The notes under the pieces: model-generated | The model's database searches: none | What the model was told of the DNA's origin: nothing | What the model saw: the letters and a program-made list of their open reading frames with translations, nothing else | Shown here: positions 17,120-25,178 of the stretch, in pieces | Numbering within the stretch: the first letter of the stretch is position 1 | Layout of the letters: the number at the start of each line of letters is the position of its first letter | Program-made: the position numbers and the translations under genes | NCBI GenBank assembly: GCA_023415775.1 | Contig: JAEZJM010000017.1 | Coordinates: forward strand, 106,595-170,594 | Direction of reading: 5' to 3' | Origin: Bacillota bacterium | GTDB taxonomy: Bacteria > Bacillota > Negativicutes > Sporomusales > UBA7701 | Length of the DNA stretch: 64,000 nucleotides

Positions 17120-17332
17120 ATACTGGCGGCGCCTACAGTCGCCGCCATCATGCTGGCGAGGACGCGGCGACGGCCGACGCCTACGCGACAGCACAGGCAA
17201 CCGGGTACAGGGGCCACAGGATATCGACGCCGCCCTATCTGGATCGCCGCTTCCCCGGAGGTGCTGGGCGCGGTGGTGATCGCGGGGGATAGGGGCGGCG
17301 CGGTCGGCCAGGTGGAACTTGGGGCGTATTGA
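17120..17332 (+). pseudogene. Decayed gene remnant ending VIAGDRGGAVGQVELGAY
   Basis: The plus strand encodes peptide stretches that look protein-like but lie in two frames: an Ala/Thr-rich AGEDAATADAYATAQATGY, then PIWIAASPEVLGAVVIAGD and the conserved ending at 17276-17332. A frameshift between them and the absence of a start suggest a broken gene. Its 3' end is paralogous to the fragment at 15018, so the sce7726/beta module lies between two copies. An antisense 102-codon frame across the same bases is judged a shadow. Confidence 0.4.
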
Positions 17333-17421
17333 GGGATTGATAAGTTCAGATAGGGTTTGCGGCGGATTATTACTGAGCCAATGGTTCCCGACTTTTGCCG
17401 CACTCGCGTGGTAGAAAAGAA

Positions 17422-17448
17422 AAGTGACAGGGATTTACCCCGTCACTT
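17422..17448 (-). terminator. Intrinsic terminator of the two-gene membrane module
   Basis: A stem AAGTGAC/GTCACTT with inner GGG/CCC pairing, and a T-rich run on the minus strand. It lies 21 bp after the stop of the gene at 17469-18014. Confidence 0.75.
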
Positions 17449-17468
17449 ATCTTTAATTTTTCGCCAAG

Positions 17469-18014
17469 CTACTGCGCCAGGTTCTGGTGCTTAAAAAAGA
17501 TGAAATAAAAGTTTGTTATGTTCCGTATTAGTAGGAGCAATATGTGAAGTGTAAGATAAACCTCACAAAAGAGAAGCGCAGCCATGAATGCTTTTTCATT
17601 GTAGAGCCGTAAAGCAAATGCAACAAAAAACACGAACAACAGCAAGAAAATCTGAACGATCAGTACGTAAACAAACATTATGAATACCCACTGGTAAATA
17701 GTTATTTTTTTTCTATCAATTTCCCGGTCTGTTTTTGATTGCTTGATCTTCTCAATATTCGCGTTGTTACTAGTGAGCAATATTGTAATACAGGTAATTG
17801 AAAAACCAATCAAGATAGCCAACGCATTCGGCATAATATCCCGTAATTTCATGAGTGCAGGGTGTAGGCTGGCATTATTATGATAGAAAAGGGTTGCCAA
17901 AAACGCCACAATAAGAGGAATAACGATTTCGTAGTTTACCTCGTTCCTCTTTACCGTTCTATAATAATCGACAATAGGGATAAGCCACTCCCCATAGAGG
18001 TGTTTCCCTAACAT
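17469..18014 (-). CDS. Four-helix membrane protein of unknown function (island module, partner B)
   Basis: 181 aa with about four hydrophobic segments: VIPLIVAFLATLFY (near residue 30), LAILIGFSITCITILL (near 65), WVFIMFVYVLIVQIFLLLFVFF (near 110) and LLFCEVYLTLHILLLL (near 145). A charged loop lies between the second and third (NANIEKIKQSKTDREIDRKK). No family recognised. It starts 2 bp after the stop of the soluble partner with GGGGATGAG as ribosome site, so the two are coupled. AT-rich codons mark it as acquired. A membrane effector or sensor of a defence pair is a possibility from architecture only. Confidence 0.75.
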   Translation of the reverse strand: MLGKHLYGEWLIPIVDYYRTVKRNEVNYEIVIPLIVAFLATLFYHNNASLHPALMKLRDIMPNALAILIGFSITCITILLTSNNANIEKIKQSKTDREIDRKKITIYQWVFIMFVYVLIVQIFLLLFVFFVAFALRLYNEKAFMAALLFCEVYLTLHILLLLIRNITNFYFIFFKHQNLAQ

Positions 18015-18016
18015 TA

Positions 18017-18913
18017 CTACTCATCCCCTAATATGGCCATCATTTTACCGAAAATTGATGAGGTATTGACTGTACCATCTCCATCAAGGGCAGTATTAAT
18101 GTACTCCAACTTCTTGATTAATAGACTATCAAGCGTAACGGACTTTCCCTCGGTGTCATTTCCATAAATCCTTACTCTTGAAACCTTACTGTCCTGAGCA
18201 GTTATCTGGTTATAAATGAGGGATGCTGTGCGTTTCGCCAGACTTTCCCGAGGCTTCGCTTTCGCAGTAATAACAATATCCTCTTTCATCGACAAATCTT
18301 CTCGGTCTAAAAGGCCATAGGCCTCAGAACCGAGCATTTTTTTATAGGTGTAGATTTCAGCGATTTTCAAACGTGACATTTTTTCAAGTTCCACGAGAAA
18401 GTCCCTCATGGGGATTATACCGTATACGATTTTAAAGTTTTTTGGCTTCTTATTTTGGGTTAGGTAATCTTTTAACTTTTTATTCAGATAGTCGGTTATG
18501 CCGCCGATAGTGATACCGCTTTTCCGCTCTTCCAGTAGTAGCTCAGCTTCAAGAGTACGAACACGAAAACAAAGATGCGTCTTTTCTTTTTCGCCTTCTT
18601 CTGGCTTTTTGTCAGTGTCACGTTCGGAACCGTCAAGGCTAGACATATATTTTGGATTGTGGTTGTATTTACAACTTTTAAACAATACCTTGACTAAAAA
18701 CCCGCCGGTCGTAGGATCAATAGCAATCGACTCAAAGCAGATAGCCTTGTTGTACTGCTCAATTCTGATTAGCCGATCCGCTTCGGGTAAAGCGGCAACG
18801 TAGTTCAGCAGATCAATAAACAGCTCCCGATCAAAATAACGCTCGTCCTCCGGCGTTCCGCGCTTATGAAAGTCATAGGTATAGAAACCCACCTTGCGAT
18901 CTGCTGTACTCAT
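18017..18913 (-). CDS. Soluble protein of unknown function (island module, partner A)
   Basis: 298 aa from the ATG at 18913, which has GGAG upstream; an upstream in-frame ATG lacks a ribosome site. There is no membrane segment. The middle contains a highly charged stretch (SERDTDKKPEEGEKEK, near residues 107-122) between two structured halves. The second has HLCFRVRTLEAELLLEERKSGITI, and the C-terminal part VSRVRIYGNDTEGKSVTLDSL looks like a small beta-rich domain. I do not recognise the family. Coupled to the four-helix membrane protein downstream and AT-rich, it resembles two-gene phage-defence modules in layout only. Confidence 0.75.
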   Translation of the reverse strand: MSTADRKVGFYTYDFHKRGTPEDERYFDRELFIDLLNYVAALPEADRLIRIEQYNKAICFESIAIDPTTGGFLVKVLFKSCKYNHNPKYMSSLDGSERDTDKKPEEGEKEKTHLCFRVRTLEAELLLEERKSGITIGGITDYLNKKLKDYLTQNKKPKNFKIVYGIIPMRDFLVELEKMSRLKIAEIYTYKKMLGSEAYGLLDREDLSMKEDIVITAKAKPRESLAKRTASLIYNQITAQDSKVSRVRIYGNDTEGKSVTLDSLLIKKLEYINTALDGDGTVNTSSIFGKMMAILGDE

Positions 18914-19147
18914 AGTATCAACTCCGTTCACGTACTTTTCTGACAGATTTCGATACCATATACTACAATTCCTGGTAAGCATTGCAATAATCGACAGCTG
19001 ATTTAAAATTTCCTAATGATTTCATCTGCCATTACGGTCTCCTGTTTTCCATTCTTGGTTGATACGAAATATATTAGGATTTGGTCATTTGTCCACAGAA
19101 CGGAACCCGTCACCCGTCGCTCCTCTATGTGGATAGGCTAACGCGGC
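18914..19147. other. Upstream region of the island membrane module
   Basis: AT-rich, no gene seen. It should contain the promoter of the two-gene module, but no clear consensus pair is visible. The AT-rich composition ends at about 19,090, where GC-rich backbone and the family C element begin, which sets the right border of the island. Confidence 0.5.
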
Positions 19148-19351
19148 GTTCCCGGCGTTGGGTCAACCCACCGTGAGCGAGGACGGCGGCCGCTACTTAG
19201 CGAGAGAGCCGGTAACGGCTGCCGGCGCGAGCCATGGACGGCGAGCGAGCCGCTATCGGTCAGGAGACCGTTAGCGGCGTACGGCCAGCTGTCGGCGACG
19301 AGGTTAGTAAGACCGCCGCCCGCAGCGGGTGGGATGACCCAATGCCGGGAA
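19148..19351. repeat. Large inverted-repeat element, family C copy 2
   Basis: About 204 bp with complementary ends (GTTCCCGGCGTTGGGTC and GACCCAATGCCGGGAA). The interior is the reverse complement of the copy at 9793 (blocks CCGCTACTTAGCGAGAGAGCC and GAGCCGCTATC). It lies between the island and trpB2. No gene is seen. Confidence 0.7.
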
Positions 19352-19372
19352 GATAGTCGCGATATAGCAGAA

Positions 19373-19400
19373 AAGCCTGACTCCTTACGGAGCCAGGCTT
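19373..19400 (-). terminator. Intrinsic terminator of trpB2
   Basis: The stem AAGCCTG..CTCC/GGAG..CAGGCTT is followed on the minus strand by TTTTC. It lies 12 bp after the trpB2 stop. Confidence 0.8.
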
Positions 19401-19411
19401 CGTGCTGTTTA

Positions 19412-20767
19412 TCAGACCTTGGGAAGCTCGGCGAGGTATCTGGCGAGGTCTTTTTCGTCGCAGGGGGCGTCTTTGGTTTCGCCGGCGAGGTAGGTGTCGT
19501 AGGCGGCCATGTCGAAGTGGCCGTGACCGGAGAGGCTGAAGAGGATGGTCCTCCCCTTCCCTTCCTCGCGGGCGGCGAGGGCTTCGGCGATGGCGCCCTG
19601 GACGGCGTGGGCCGATTCGGGGGCGGGGATGATGCCTTCGCTGCGGGCGAAGGTGAGGGCGGCCTGGAAGATCTGCCGCTGGTCGAAGGCCTGGGCTTCG
19701 ATGAGGCCGTCGTGGTAGAGCTGGCTGACGAGGGGCGATTCGCCGTGGTAGCGGAGGCCGCCGGCGTGGATGCCGGAGGGCATGAAGTTGTGGCCGAGGG
19801 TGTACATTTTGACGATGGGGGTGAGTTTGCCGAGGTCGCCGTAGTCGTAGGCGAAGACGCCGCGGGTGAGGGTGGGGCAGGCGGTGGGCTCGACGGCGAG
19901 GGCGCGGACCTGGCGGCCGGCGATTTTGTCTTGGAGGAAGGGGAAGGCGATGCCGCCGAAGTTGCTGCCGCCGCCGCAGGCGCCGATGACGACGTCGGGG
20001 TAGTCGCCGGCTTTGGCGAGCTGGGTTTTGGCTTCGAGGCCGATGACGGTCTGGTGGAGGAGGACGTGGTTGAGTACGCTGCCGAGGGCGTAGTTGGTGT
20101 CGGCGCGGCCGGCGGCGTCTTCGACGGCTTCGGAGATGGCGAGGCCGAGGCTGCCGGGGGAGTCGGGGCAGGCGGCGAGCATCTTCCTCCCTGCTTCGGT
20201 CCTGTCTGACGGGCTGGGGATGACTTCGGCGCCGTAGACCTGCATGAAGGAGCGGCGGTAGGGCTTTTGGCGGCTGCTGATCTTGACCATGTAGACGACG
20301 CACTCCAGCCCGTACATGCTGCAGGCGAGGCTGAGGGCGCTGCCCCACTGACCGGCGCCGGTTTCGGTGGCGAGGCGGGTGATGCCGGCGGCTTTGTTGT
20401 AGTAGGCCTGGGGGATGGCGGTGTTGACTTTGTGGCTGCCGGCCGGGCTGACGCCTTCGTTTTTGTAGTAGATTTTCGCGGGGGTGTCGAGGGCTTTTTC
20501 GAGCTCATAGGCGCGGATGAGGGGGGTGGGCCTCCAGATGCGGTATTTTTCGACGATTTCTTCGGGTATGTCGATCCAGCGTTCCTGGGTGACTTCCTGT
20601 TTGATGAGCTCCATAGGGAAGATGGGGGCAAGGTCGGCGGGGCCGATGGGCTGTTTGGTGGCCGGGTGGAGGGGCGGGGCCAGCTTGGTGGGCATGTCGG
20701 CCTGGATGTTGTACCAGCGGCGGGGGATCTCCTGTTCGTCGAGGAATATTTTTTTGTCTTTGTGCAT
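19412..20767 (-). CDS. trpB2: Tryptophan synthase beta-like protein, TrpB2 type
   Basis: 451 aa, longer than ordinary TrpB (about 400 aa) and carrying the TrpB2-specific N-terminal extension. The PLP lysine is in GSHKVNTA (near residue 118), the phosphate-binding loop in ACGGGSNFGG (near 245), and SGHGHFDM lies near the end. It condenses serine with indole to make tryptophan; TrpB2 enzymes usually act without TrpA, perhaps salvaging indole. The ATG at 20767 follows AAAGGGG. It is a single gene directly behind a tryptophan T-box, so it should be induced by uncharged tRNA-Trp. Confidence 0.93.
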   Translation of the reverse strand: MHKDKKIFLDEQEIPRRWYNIQADMPTKLAPPLHPATKQPIGPADLAPIFPMELIKQEVTQERWIDIPEEIVEKYRIWRPTPLIRAYELEKALDTPAKIYYKNEGVSPAGSHKVNTAIPQAYYNKAAGITRLATETGAGQWGSALSLACSMYGLECVVYMVKISSRQKPYRRSFMQVYGAEVIPSPSDRTEAGRKMLAACPDSPGSLGLAISEAVEDAAGRADTNYALGSVLNHVLLHQTVIGLEAKTQLAKAGDYPDVVIGACGGGSNFGGIAFPFLQDKIAGRQVRALAVEPTACPTLTRGVFAYDYGDLGKLTPIVKMYTLGHNFMPSGIHAGGLRYHGESPLVSQLYHDGLIEAQAFDQRQIFQAALTFARSEGIIPAPESAHAVQGAIAEALAAREEGKGRTILFSLSGHGHFDMAAYDTYLAGETKDAPCDEKDLARYLAELPKV

Positions 20768-20796
20768 GGTTGCAACCCCTTTCTTTTGCTGAAAAT

Positions 20797-21086
20797 AAAA
20801 AACCCCTCGTCCTGATAGGGACGAGAGGTTACTCGCGGTACCACCCTGTTTGGCCGCGTGCGCGGCCCGACTCGCTAAGGCGCGGACGGCCATGGCCGTC
20901 GATGCCTTTCCCCTGGTAACGGCGGGGCTTCTCCCGGCGGCGCCTACCCCGCATAATGCGGCTCGGGCTGCATTTCCCAGGCCCATTCACCGTGCCCAAA
21001 ATACCGGCCTTCCACCACCGCCGGCTCGCTGTGATTCTCCACCACGGCTACTCTTCCTGTTCATCAATTTTGGCTGATTTAGGTTT
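20797..21086 (-). promoter_or_regulatory. T-box riboswitch (tryptophan) controlling trpB2
   Basis: On the minus strand the leader contains the near-invariant T-box AGGGTGGTACCGCG (20834-20847), followed at once by a terminator stem (ACGAGAGG pairing with CCTCGTCC, 20802-20828) with a T-run. Upstream lies a stem I region with the AGAGTA-type motif and GAGCCGG. The segment GTGAATGGGCC places a TGG codon at 20983-20985, the expected specifier for tRNA-Trp, which agrees with the downstream tryptophan gene. The specifier placement is by eye and not folded. Uncharged tRNA-Trp should favour the antiterminator and read-through into trpB2. Confidence 0.9.
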
Positions 21087-21092
21087 GCTTGG

Positions 21093-21122
21093 ATTATAGC
21101 AGTAAAGGGGCGGGCCTGTCAA
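21093..21122 (-). promoter_or_regulatory. Consensus sigma-A promoter of the T-box/trpB2 transcript
   Basis: TTGACA (21117-21122) and TATAAT (21093-21098) on the minus strand, both perfect, with an 18-bp spacer. Transcription would start near 21086, just upstream of T-box stem I. Confidence 0.9.
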
Positions 21123-21143
21123 GAGAGGGGGTTTTACCTGAGT

Positions 21144-21275
21144 GAGTGCAAGCATGATTGGGAACAGCACCGAGAGATATATCTAAAGTGTAAAATCTGC
21201 GGTGAAACGAGGAATGTCGAGTGGTTAGCCACCTCCCTGCAGGGGAGGGTGGAGGAGCAGGCTGCCGGGTGGTAG
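21144..21275 (+). pseudogene. Remnant of a small Cys-rich (zinc-ribbon-like) protein
   Basis: The plus strand encodes ECKHDWEQHREIYLKCKICG and on to ETRNVEW, then a stop at 21275. The C...CxxC pattern with a CKHDWE opening looks like a one-knuckle zinc ribbon. The frame is open back to 21078 but has no ATG, GTG or TTG start and no ribosome site, and it runs into the trpB2 promoter. It is probably a decayed or truncated gene. Confidence 0.4.
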
Positions 21276-21389
21276 TGAGCCTGTTGTCTGCTGCGTAATA
21301 ACTGATCCAGGGTGCGACCGCCCATGATATCACTGCCTAGGGATACAAAAAAATAAAGCCAGACAGGGAAGCCCGGCTTTCCGTAGGAT

Positions 21390-21716
21390 TTACTCCGAGC
21401 ACTTATCGTCGCCAAGGCATGCGCGGCTAGGTCCAACGGTAAGAATTTTATTTACATTAATTCTGATGATATCGCCTTCCTGGAAAAGATCGGGTTCGAT
21501 CTCCTCGATAGTGGCGTCTTCTCGGATTAACGCAGGATCGCAGGCTAACCGCAAACGAATAAAATCTGCACGGTTTTCATGGTTGCAGCACTCATCCTCA
21601 TCGTGGCCGCGGTCATTGTGACCATCTACAATCTGTCCCTGCAACACGAGGAGCTCGTCTGTCACAATGGTAACCGTTCCTATGCAACCAAGAAAAGTCT
21701 CTTTTTTAGAACCCAT
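21390..21716 (-). CDS. Hypothetical acidic protein with His/Cys cluster
   Basis: 108 aa from the ATG at 21716 (AAGG 7 bp upstream; a GTG 18 bp further upstream is less likely). The opening KKETFLGCIGTVTIVTDELLVLQGQIV suggests small beta strands. The middle DGHNDRGHDEDECCNHENRA is rich in His, Asp and Cys and could bind metal. The C-terminus EGDIIRINVNKILTVGPSRAC again looks beta-rich. No family is recognised with confidence; spore-surface proteins of this size and style exist in endospore formers. It is transcribed alone. Confidence 0.65.
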   Translation of the reverse strand: MGSKKETFLGCIGTVTIVTDELLVLQGQIVDGHNDRGHDEDECCNHENRADFIRLRLACDPALIREDATIEEIEPDLFQEGDIIRINVNKILTVGPSRACLGDDKCSE

Positions 21717-22009
21717 GATCGACCTTCCCTCCACTTCTTTATTTTGGTGAGCCTATCGTATAATATGAGGAACATTATGTTAATGTTACATAATGTCTTG
21801 AGCGTGCAAAAAAAATCATCGCCATAACCTCAGCATAACTACAGGTTAGCTAAATCCTCGGCTGTGTCATCGCCGACCCGGCTACCGGCCGCCGTCAATA
21901 CGTACCACGCCTCCTTCTTCCGCAGCGGCCGGCGAGCAGGTGACACAAAATAACGAGTCCAGGCTTAAAGCCTGGACTGAAGGACTAATCTAACCTTGGT
22001 TGCGTACGT
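21717..22009. other. Intergenic region with short perfect hairpin
   Basis: No gene is seen. A perfect 9-bp stem AGTCCAGGC/GCCTGGACT around TTAAA lies at 21956-21978 and could be an isolated terminator or gene debris. Bases 21755-21800 are AT-rich and may carry the promoter of the minus-strand gene at 21390-21716. Confidence 0.45.
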
Positions 22010-22119
22010 CGAGTGGGCCATCTGAGGAGCAAGTGCGCAAGTTCTTGGCGCTTCAGCGCCTAGAGCTGCGGCCTGCCCCTTGCGGGTGCGCCGCAGATGG
22101 GGGCCTTATCAACGGCCGT
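22010..22119. repeat. Intergenic hairpin element, family A copy 3 (5'-truncated)
   Basis: Shares GCCATCTGAGGAGCAA and the right arm GCAGATGGGGGCCTTATC..AACGGCC with the other family A copies; the left arm is largely missing. It ends 3 bp from the stop of the minus-strand aldo/keto reductase gene. It has the extra TGCGCAAGTTCTTGGCGC insert also seen in copy 4. Confidence 0.65.
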
Positions 22120-22122
22120 AAT

Positions 22123-23151
22123 TTATTGATCAACCTCTTTAAGGTGCTTGAGATACAAGTCGTAGTTTCTCCTGATTAATTCGGGGATGGGGAGGTTGTA
22201 GGGGCAGCGGGTGAGGCAGACGCCGCATTCGGTGCATTGGGCGACGGATTCGATGGCTTTTTTGGAGAAGCCTACGGCGACTTCTTTGGACATGCGGTGG
22301 GCGACGACGGGGTAGGCCATGGCGGGGGTGATCATGACGCCGTTGGGGCAGGGCTGGCAGTATTCGCACCGGCGGCAGAACTGGCGGCCGAGGCGGTCGC
22401 GGTATTCGGCCATGAGGGCGCGGTCGGCGTCCTCTACGACGTTTGGCGCGTCGTAGATGGCGGCGACTTGGTCGACGTATTCAACGGAGTCGAAGCCGGG
22501 GATGGGGATGACGTCGGGGAACTGGCGGAGGTATTTGAAGGTGAGGGCGGCGTTGTCGAGGACGCCGCCGCCGAACGGCTTCATGGCGAGGATGCCGAGG
22601 CCGAGGGAGCGGGCGGTGACGTGGAGTTCGTCGGCGGCCGCGGGCTCGACGAAGCTGAAGGGGAATTGGATGGTGGCGAAATGGCCGGTTTTGATGAGGC
22701 GGTTGGCCATGGCGAGGCTGTGGGAGGTGAGGCCGATGTGGCCGATCTTGCCCTGCTCCTGGGCTTTGAGGACGGCTTCGAGGGCGCCGCCGGGGCCGGA
22801 GATGGCTTGCCAGTCTTTTTCCTGGGAGACCTGGTGGAGCTGGTAGAGGTCGATGTGGTCGGTGCGTAGGAGGCGGAGGCTGGCGTCGAGGTGTTCGGCG
22901 GCGCCGGCGGCGTCGCGCTTCATGGTTTTGGTGGCGAAGATTACTTTGTCGCGCATGCCGGCGAAGGCGCGGCCGATTTTGTCTTCGCTGCCGATGTAGG
23001 CGTTGGCGGTGTCGTAGAAGGTGACGCCTTTGTCGTAGGCGCGCCTTAGGACGGCGACGGCTTCGTCGACGCCGAGGCGGATGATGGGGATGCCGCCGAA
23101 GCCGAATTCGGAGACCCGCAGGTTGGTTTTGCCGAGAAGCTGGTAGCGCAT
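22123..23151 (-). CDS. Aldo/keto reductase with C-terminal 4Fe-4S domain
   Basis: 342 aa. The aldo/keto reductase barrel (residues 1-250) begins MRYQLLGKTNLRVSEFGFGG and has DTANAYIGSEDKIG near residue 46. The C-terminal part has a cysteine-rich CRRCEYCQPCPNGV and a ferredoxin-like CTECGVCLTRCPYNLPIPELI. This Fe-S fused subgroup is typical of anaerobes and probably couples aldehyde or ketone reduction to ferredoxin-type carriers. Substrate unknown. It is transcribed alone, with a family A element directly after its stop. Confidence 0.9.
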   Translation of the reverse strand: MRYQLLGKTNLRVSEFGFGGIPIIRLGVDEAVAVLRRAYDKGVTFYDTANAYIGSEDKIGRAFAGMRDKVIFATKTMKRDAAGAAEHLDASLRLLRTDHIDLYQLHQVSQEKDWQAISGPGGALEAVLKAQEQGKIGHIGLTSHSLAMANRLIKTGHFATIQFPFSFVEPAAADELHVTARSLGLGILAMKPFGGGVLDNAALTFKYLRQFPDVIPIPGFDSVEYVDQVAAIYDAPNVVEDADRALMAEYRDRLGRQFCRRCEYCQPCPNGVMITPAMAYPVVAHRMSKEVAVGFSKKAIESVAQCTECGVCLTRCPYNLPIPELIRRNYDLYLKHLKEVDQ

Positions 23152-23333
23152 GGTTTCCCTCCGTTTTCCAGATGTCTTTATGGGGATATTTCTGCCGCGC
23201 CGCGCCGGTTTCCTGCCGGAGGCGGGCGATACGACGGACCGATTTTCGGGCGGGGAAAAAGTTGTATCCGGGGCGCAAGAGTGTTAGTATATATTATATC
23301 TAGATTATCTCTGGCATTTTTACGGAGGATGGA

Positions 23334-24092
23334 ATGAATTTATTCGGTTCGAAGAGTAGTGACGGCAACTTCCAGAAGTGCATCGCCGAGGCGCGCAAGT
23401 GGTTCGAACGCGAGGACCGGGAGAAGGCCTGTTACTGGTATACGAAGGCCGGGCTGGCGGGGCGCGCGGACGCGGAGATGCGCGATCTGGGCGATTTTCT
23501 GGTGGTGGCGACGGAGTACCGGCCGGAGATGGCGAGCGAGGTTGCCCGCTTGATCCTGGGACGGAGCGGCCCGATACCGGCGATGTATATGCAGGATGTT
23601 TTCTGCTGCGCGTTGTTCGTGCCCGACCGGGCGCTGGAGCAGGAGGCCATCCGCCGGGTGCTGAGCGATAAGCTGAACCCGACGCTATGTGTGCGGATCG
23701 CGGATATGTATTTCGAGTATGCGGCCGACCGGCGGGACCAGGTGCAGGCGGTGCAGTGGATCCAGCGGGCGGCGGCGTCCGAGGCTAGGAGCTTCAGCGA
23801 CTGGTCGGCGAAGGCGTACGCGCTGTTTTTGCTGGTGGATGAGGACGAGAAGGCCAAGCTGGCGGTGCTGGGCTGCGCGCAGAAGGCGCTGGAGATGGCG
23901 GGTACGGACCCGGATGTGAATGTGGACGCGCTGGAGGATCTGCTGGAGGCTTTGGGGTTTTTGGAGTACGACGGCAGCCTGATCGCAAAGTATTTGTACG
24001 AGAAGCTGCTGGCGAATAATCATATCGCGCTGCCGGAGAAGCACCGCATCTGGCAGGATTTGAAGGAGCTGCAGGAGCACCTGAAGGGGTAA
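23334..24092 (+). CDS. TPR/Sel1-like helical repeat protein
   Basis: 252 aa, predicted all alpha and soluble, opening MNLFGSKSSDGNFQKCIAEARKW. A tetratricopeptide-like unit (EREDREKACYWYTKAGLAGRADAEM, residues about 24-48) and a second (DRRDQVQAVQWIQRAAASEA, near 143) suggest a protein-protein scaffold. No catalytic motif. The start has ACGGAGGA 6 bp upstream. It is transcribed alone, divergent from the aldo/keto reductase and convergent with the HD-GYP gene. Confidence 0.75.
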   Translation: MNLFGSKSSDGNFQKCIAEARKWFEREDREKACYWYTKAGLAGRADAEMRDLGDFLVVATEYRPEMASEVARLILGRSGPIPAMYMQDVFCCALFVPDRALEQEAIRRVLSDKLNPTLCVRIADMYFEYAADRRDQVQAVQWIQRAAASEARSFSDWSAKAYALFLLVDEDEKAKLAVLGCAQKALEMAGTDPDVNVDALEDLLEALGFLEYDGSLIAKYLYEKLLANNHIALPEKHRIWQDLKELQEHLKG

Positions 24093-24100
24093 TGCGCGGC

Positions 24101-24135
24101 AAAAGCCTGAAACTGGGAAACGGTTTCAGGCTTTT
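24101..24135. terminator. Convergent intrinsic terminator
   Basis: A 13-bp stem AAAAGCCTGAAAC/GTTTCAGGCTTTT followed by a T-run, between the TPR gene and the convergent HD-GYP gene. Confidence 0.85.
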
Positions 24136-24158
24136 TAAATGTGTTATACTATTTCATT

Positions 24159-25178
24159 TTATATTGCGGGGAATAAGGTAATCGCCCCTGAGCTGGACGC
24201 TTTGACGATAAACCGGTGCAATTCGCCGGCCAGGTCAATGAAGAGCTTGCCGTCGGTGCGCGGGGCGGCGTCGCCGTGGCCGGCGGTTGCGACGGCTGAG
24301 CCTGCGGGCAGGACGGCGATGGTGTCGAGGAAGGTGTCGACGATGCGGGGGTCGAGTTTGCCGCCCCGCGACCGGAGGAGGATTTCGCAGGCCTGACGGG
24401 ACTGGCAGGCGGCGCGGTAGGGGCGGTCGGCGGTGACGGCGTCGAAGTTGTCGGCGACGGCGACGATGCGGGCAAAGAGGTGGATGCTTTCGCCGGCGAG
24501 GCGGCCGGGGTAGCCGGTGCCGTCGTAGTTTTCGTGGTGCTGGCAGGCGATGTGGGCGGCGGAGATGGGCAGCGCCCACTGGCTCCGCAGGGTGCGGAAG
24601 GCTTCTTGGCCGTGGCGGTGGATGGCCTGCCACTCGGCGGCGGACAGCGGCCCGGGCTTGTCGAGGATGCGTTGCGGGATGCGCGTTTTGCCGAGGTCGT
24701 GGAGGAGGGCGCCGACGGCGAGCTCGGCGAGTTGGCCGGGCGGCAGGCGCAGCTTGGCGCCGATGAGGACGGAGAGCAGGCATACGTTGAGGGAGTGGCT
24801 GAAGGTGTAAGAGTGGTGGGTGCGGAGGTTGGTAAGGTGGCGGAGGATGTGGCGGTTGTCAACGGCGTCTTCGACAGTTTTTACGATTAGCGCTTTGAGC
24901 CCGCCTGTTTCGATATGACGGTCGCGGAGGAAGCGCCCCGCGCCGCGGTGGATAAACCGGAGGGCTTCGATTCCGGTGCGCTGGTCGAGGAGTTCGTCGG
25001 GTTCGATCGGTCTGTAGGGAGCCCGCCAGGCGATGAGGTCGGTTTCGGGGACGGGGCGTGAGGGGTAATGGGCGGCCGGGAGCGAGGCGGCGTAAGGATG
25101 CGGGGCGCCGGTTTCGTCGTATTGGCTGCTGGCAAGTGTCATTGCGGGTGCGGGCTGGCCGGGTGACGGACTGAGCAT
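24159..25178 (-). CDS. HD-GYP domain cyclic di-GMP phosphodiesterase (1)
   Basis: 339 aa. An N-terminal region of about 110 aa without a known domain precedes a complete HD-GYP core: HSYTFSHSLNVC, the metal site LLHDLGKTRIP (near residue 160), HGQEAFRTL, HHENYDGTGYPGRL (near 215) and ADNFDAVTADRPYR. The family hydrolyses cyclic di-GMP, opposing the REC-GGDEF protein at 12.8 kb. The start at 25178 follows GGGGAG. It is transcribed alone. Confidence 0.92.
   Translation of the reverse strand: MLSPSPGQPAPAMTLASSQYDETGAPHPYAASLPAAHYPSRPVPETDLIAWRAPYRPIEPDELLDQRTGIEALRFIHRGAGRFLRDRHIETGGLKALIVKTVEDAVDNRHILRHLTNLRTHHSYTFSHSLNVCLLSVLIGAKLRLPPGQLAELAVGALLHDLGKTRIPQRILDKPGPLSAAEWQAIHRHGQEAFRTLRSQWALPISAAHIACQHHENYDGTGYPGRLAGESIHLFARIVAVADNFDAVTADRPYRAACQSRQACEILLRSRGGKLDPRIVDTFLDTIAVLPAGSAVATAGHGDAAPRTDGKLFIDLAGELHRFIVKASSSGAITLFPAI

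Noticed and set aside
17095..17403. A 102-codon minus-strand frame across the gene debris in the island.
   Set aside because: The codon-position pattern between the two paralogous copies supports the plus strand, and the frame runs into a terminator hairpin.
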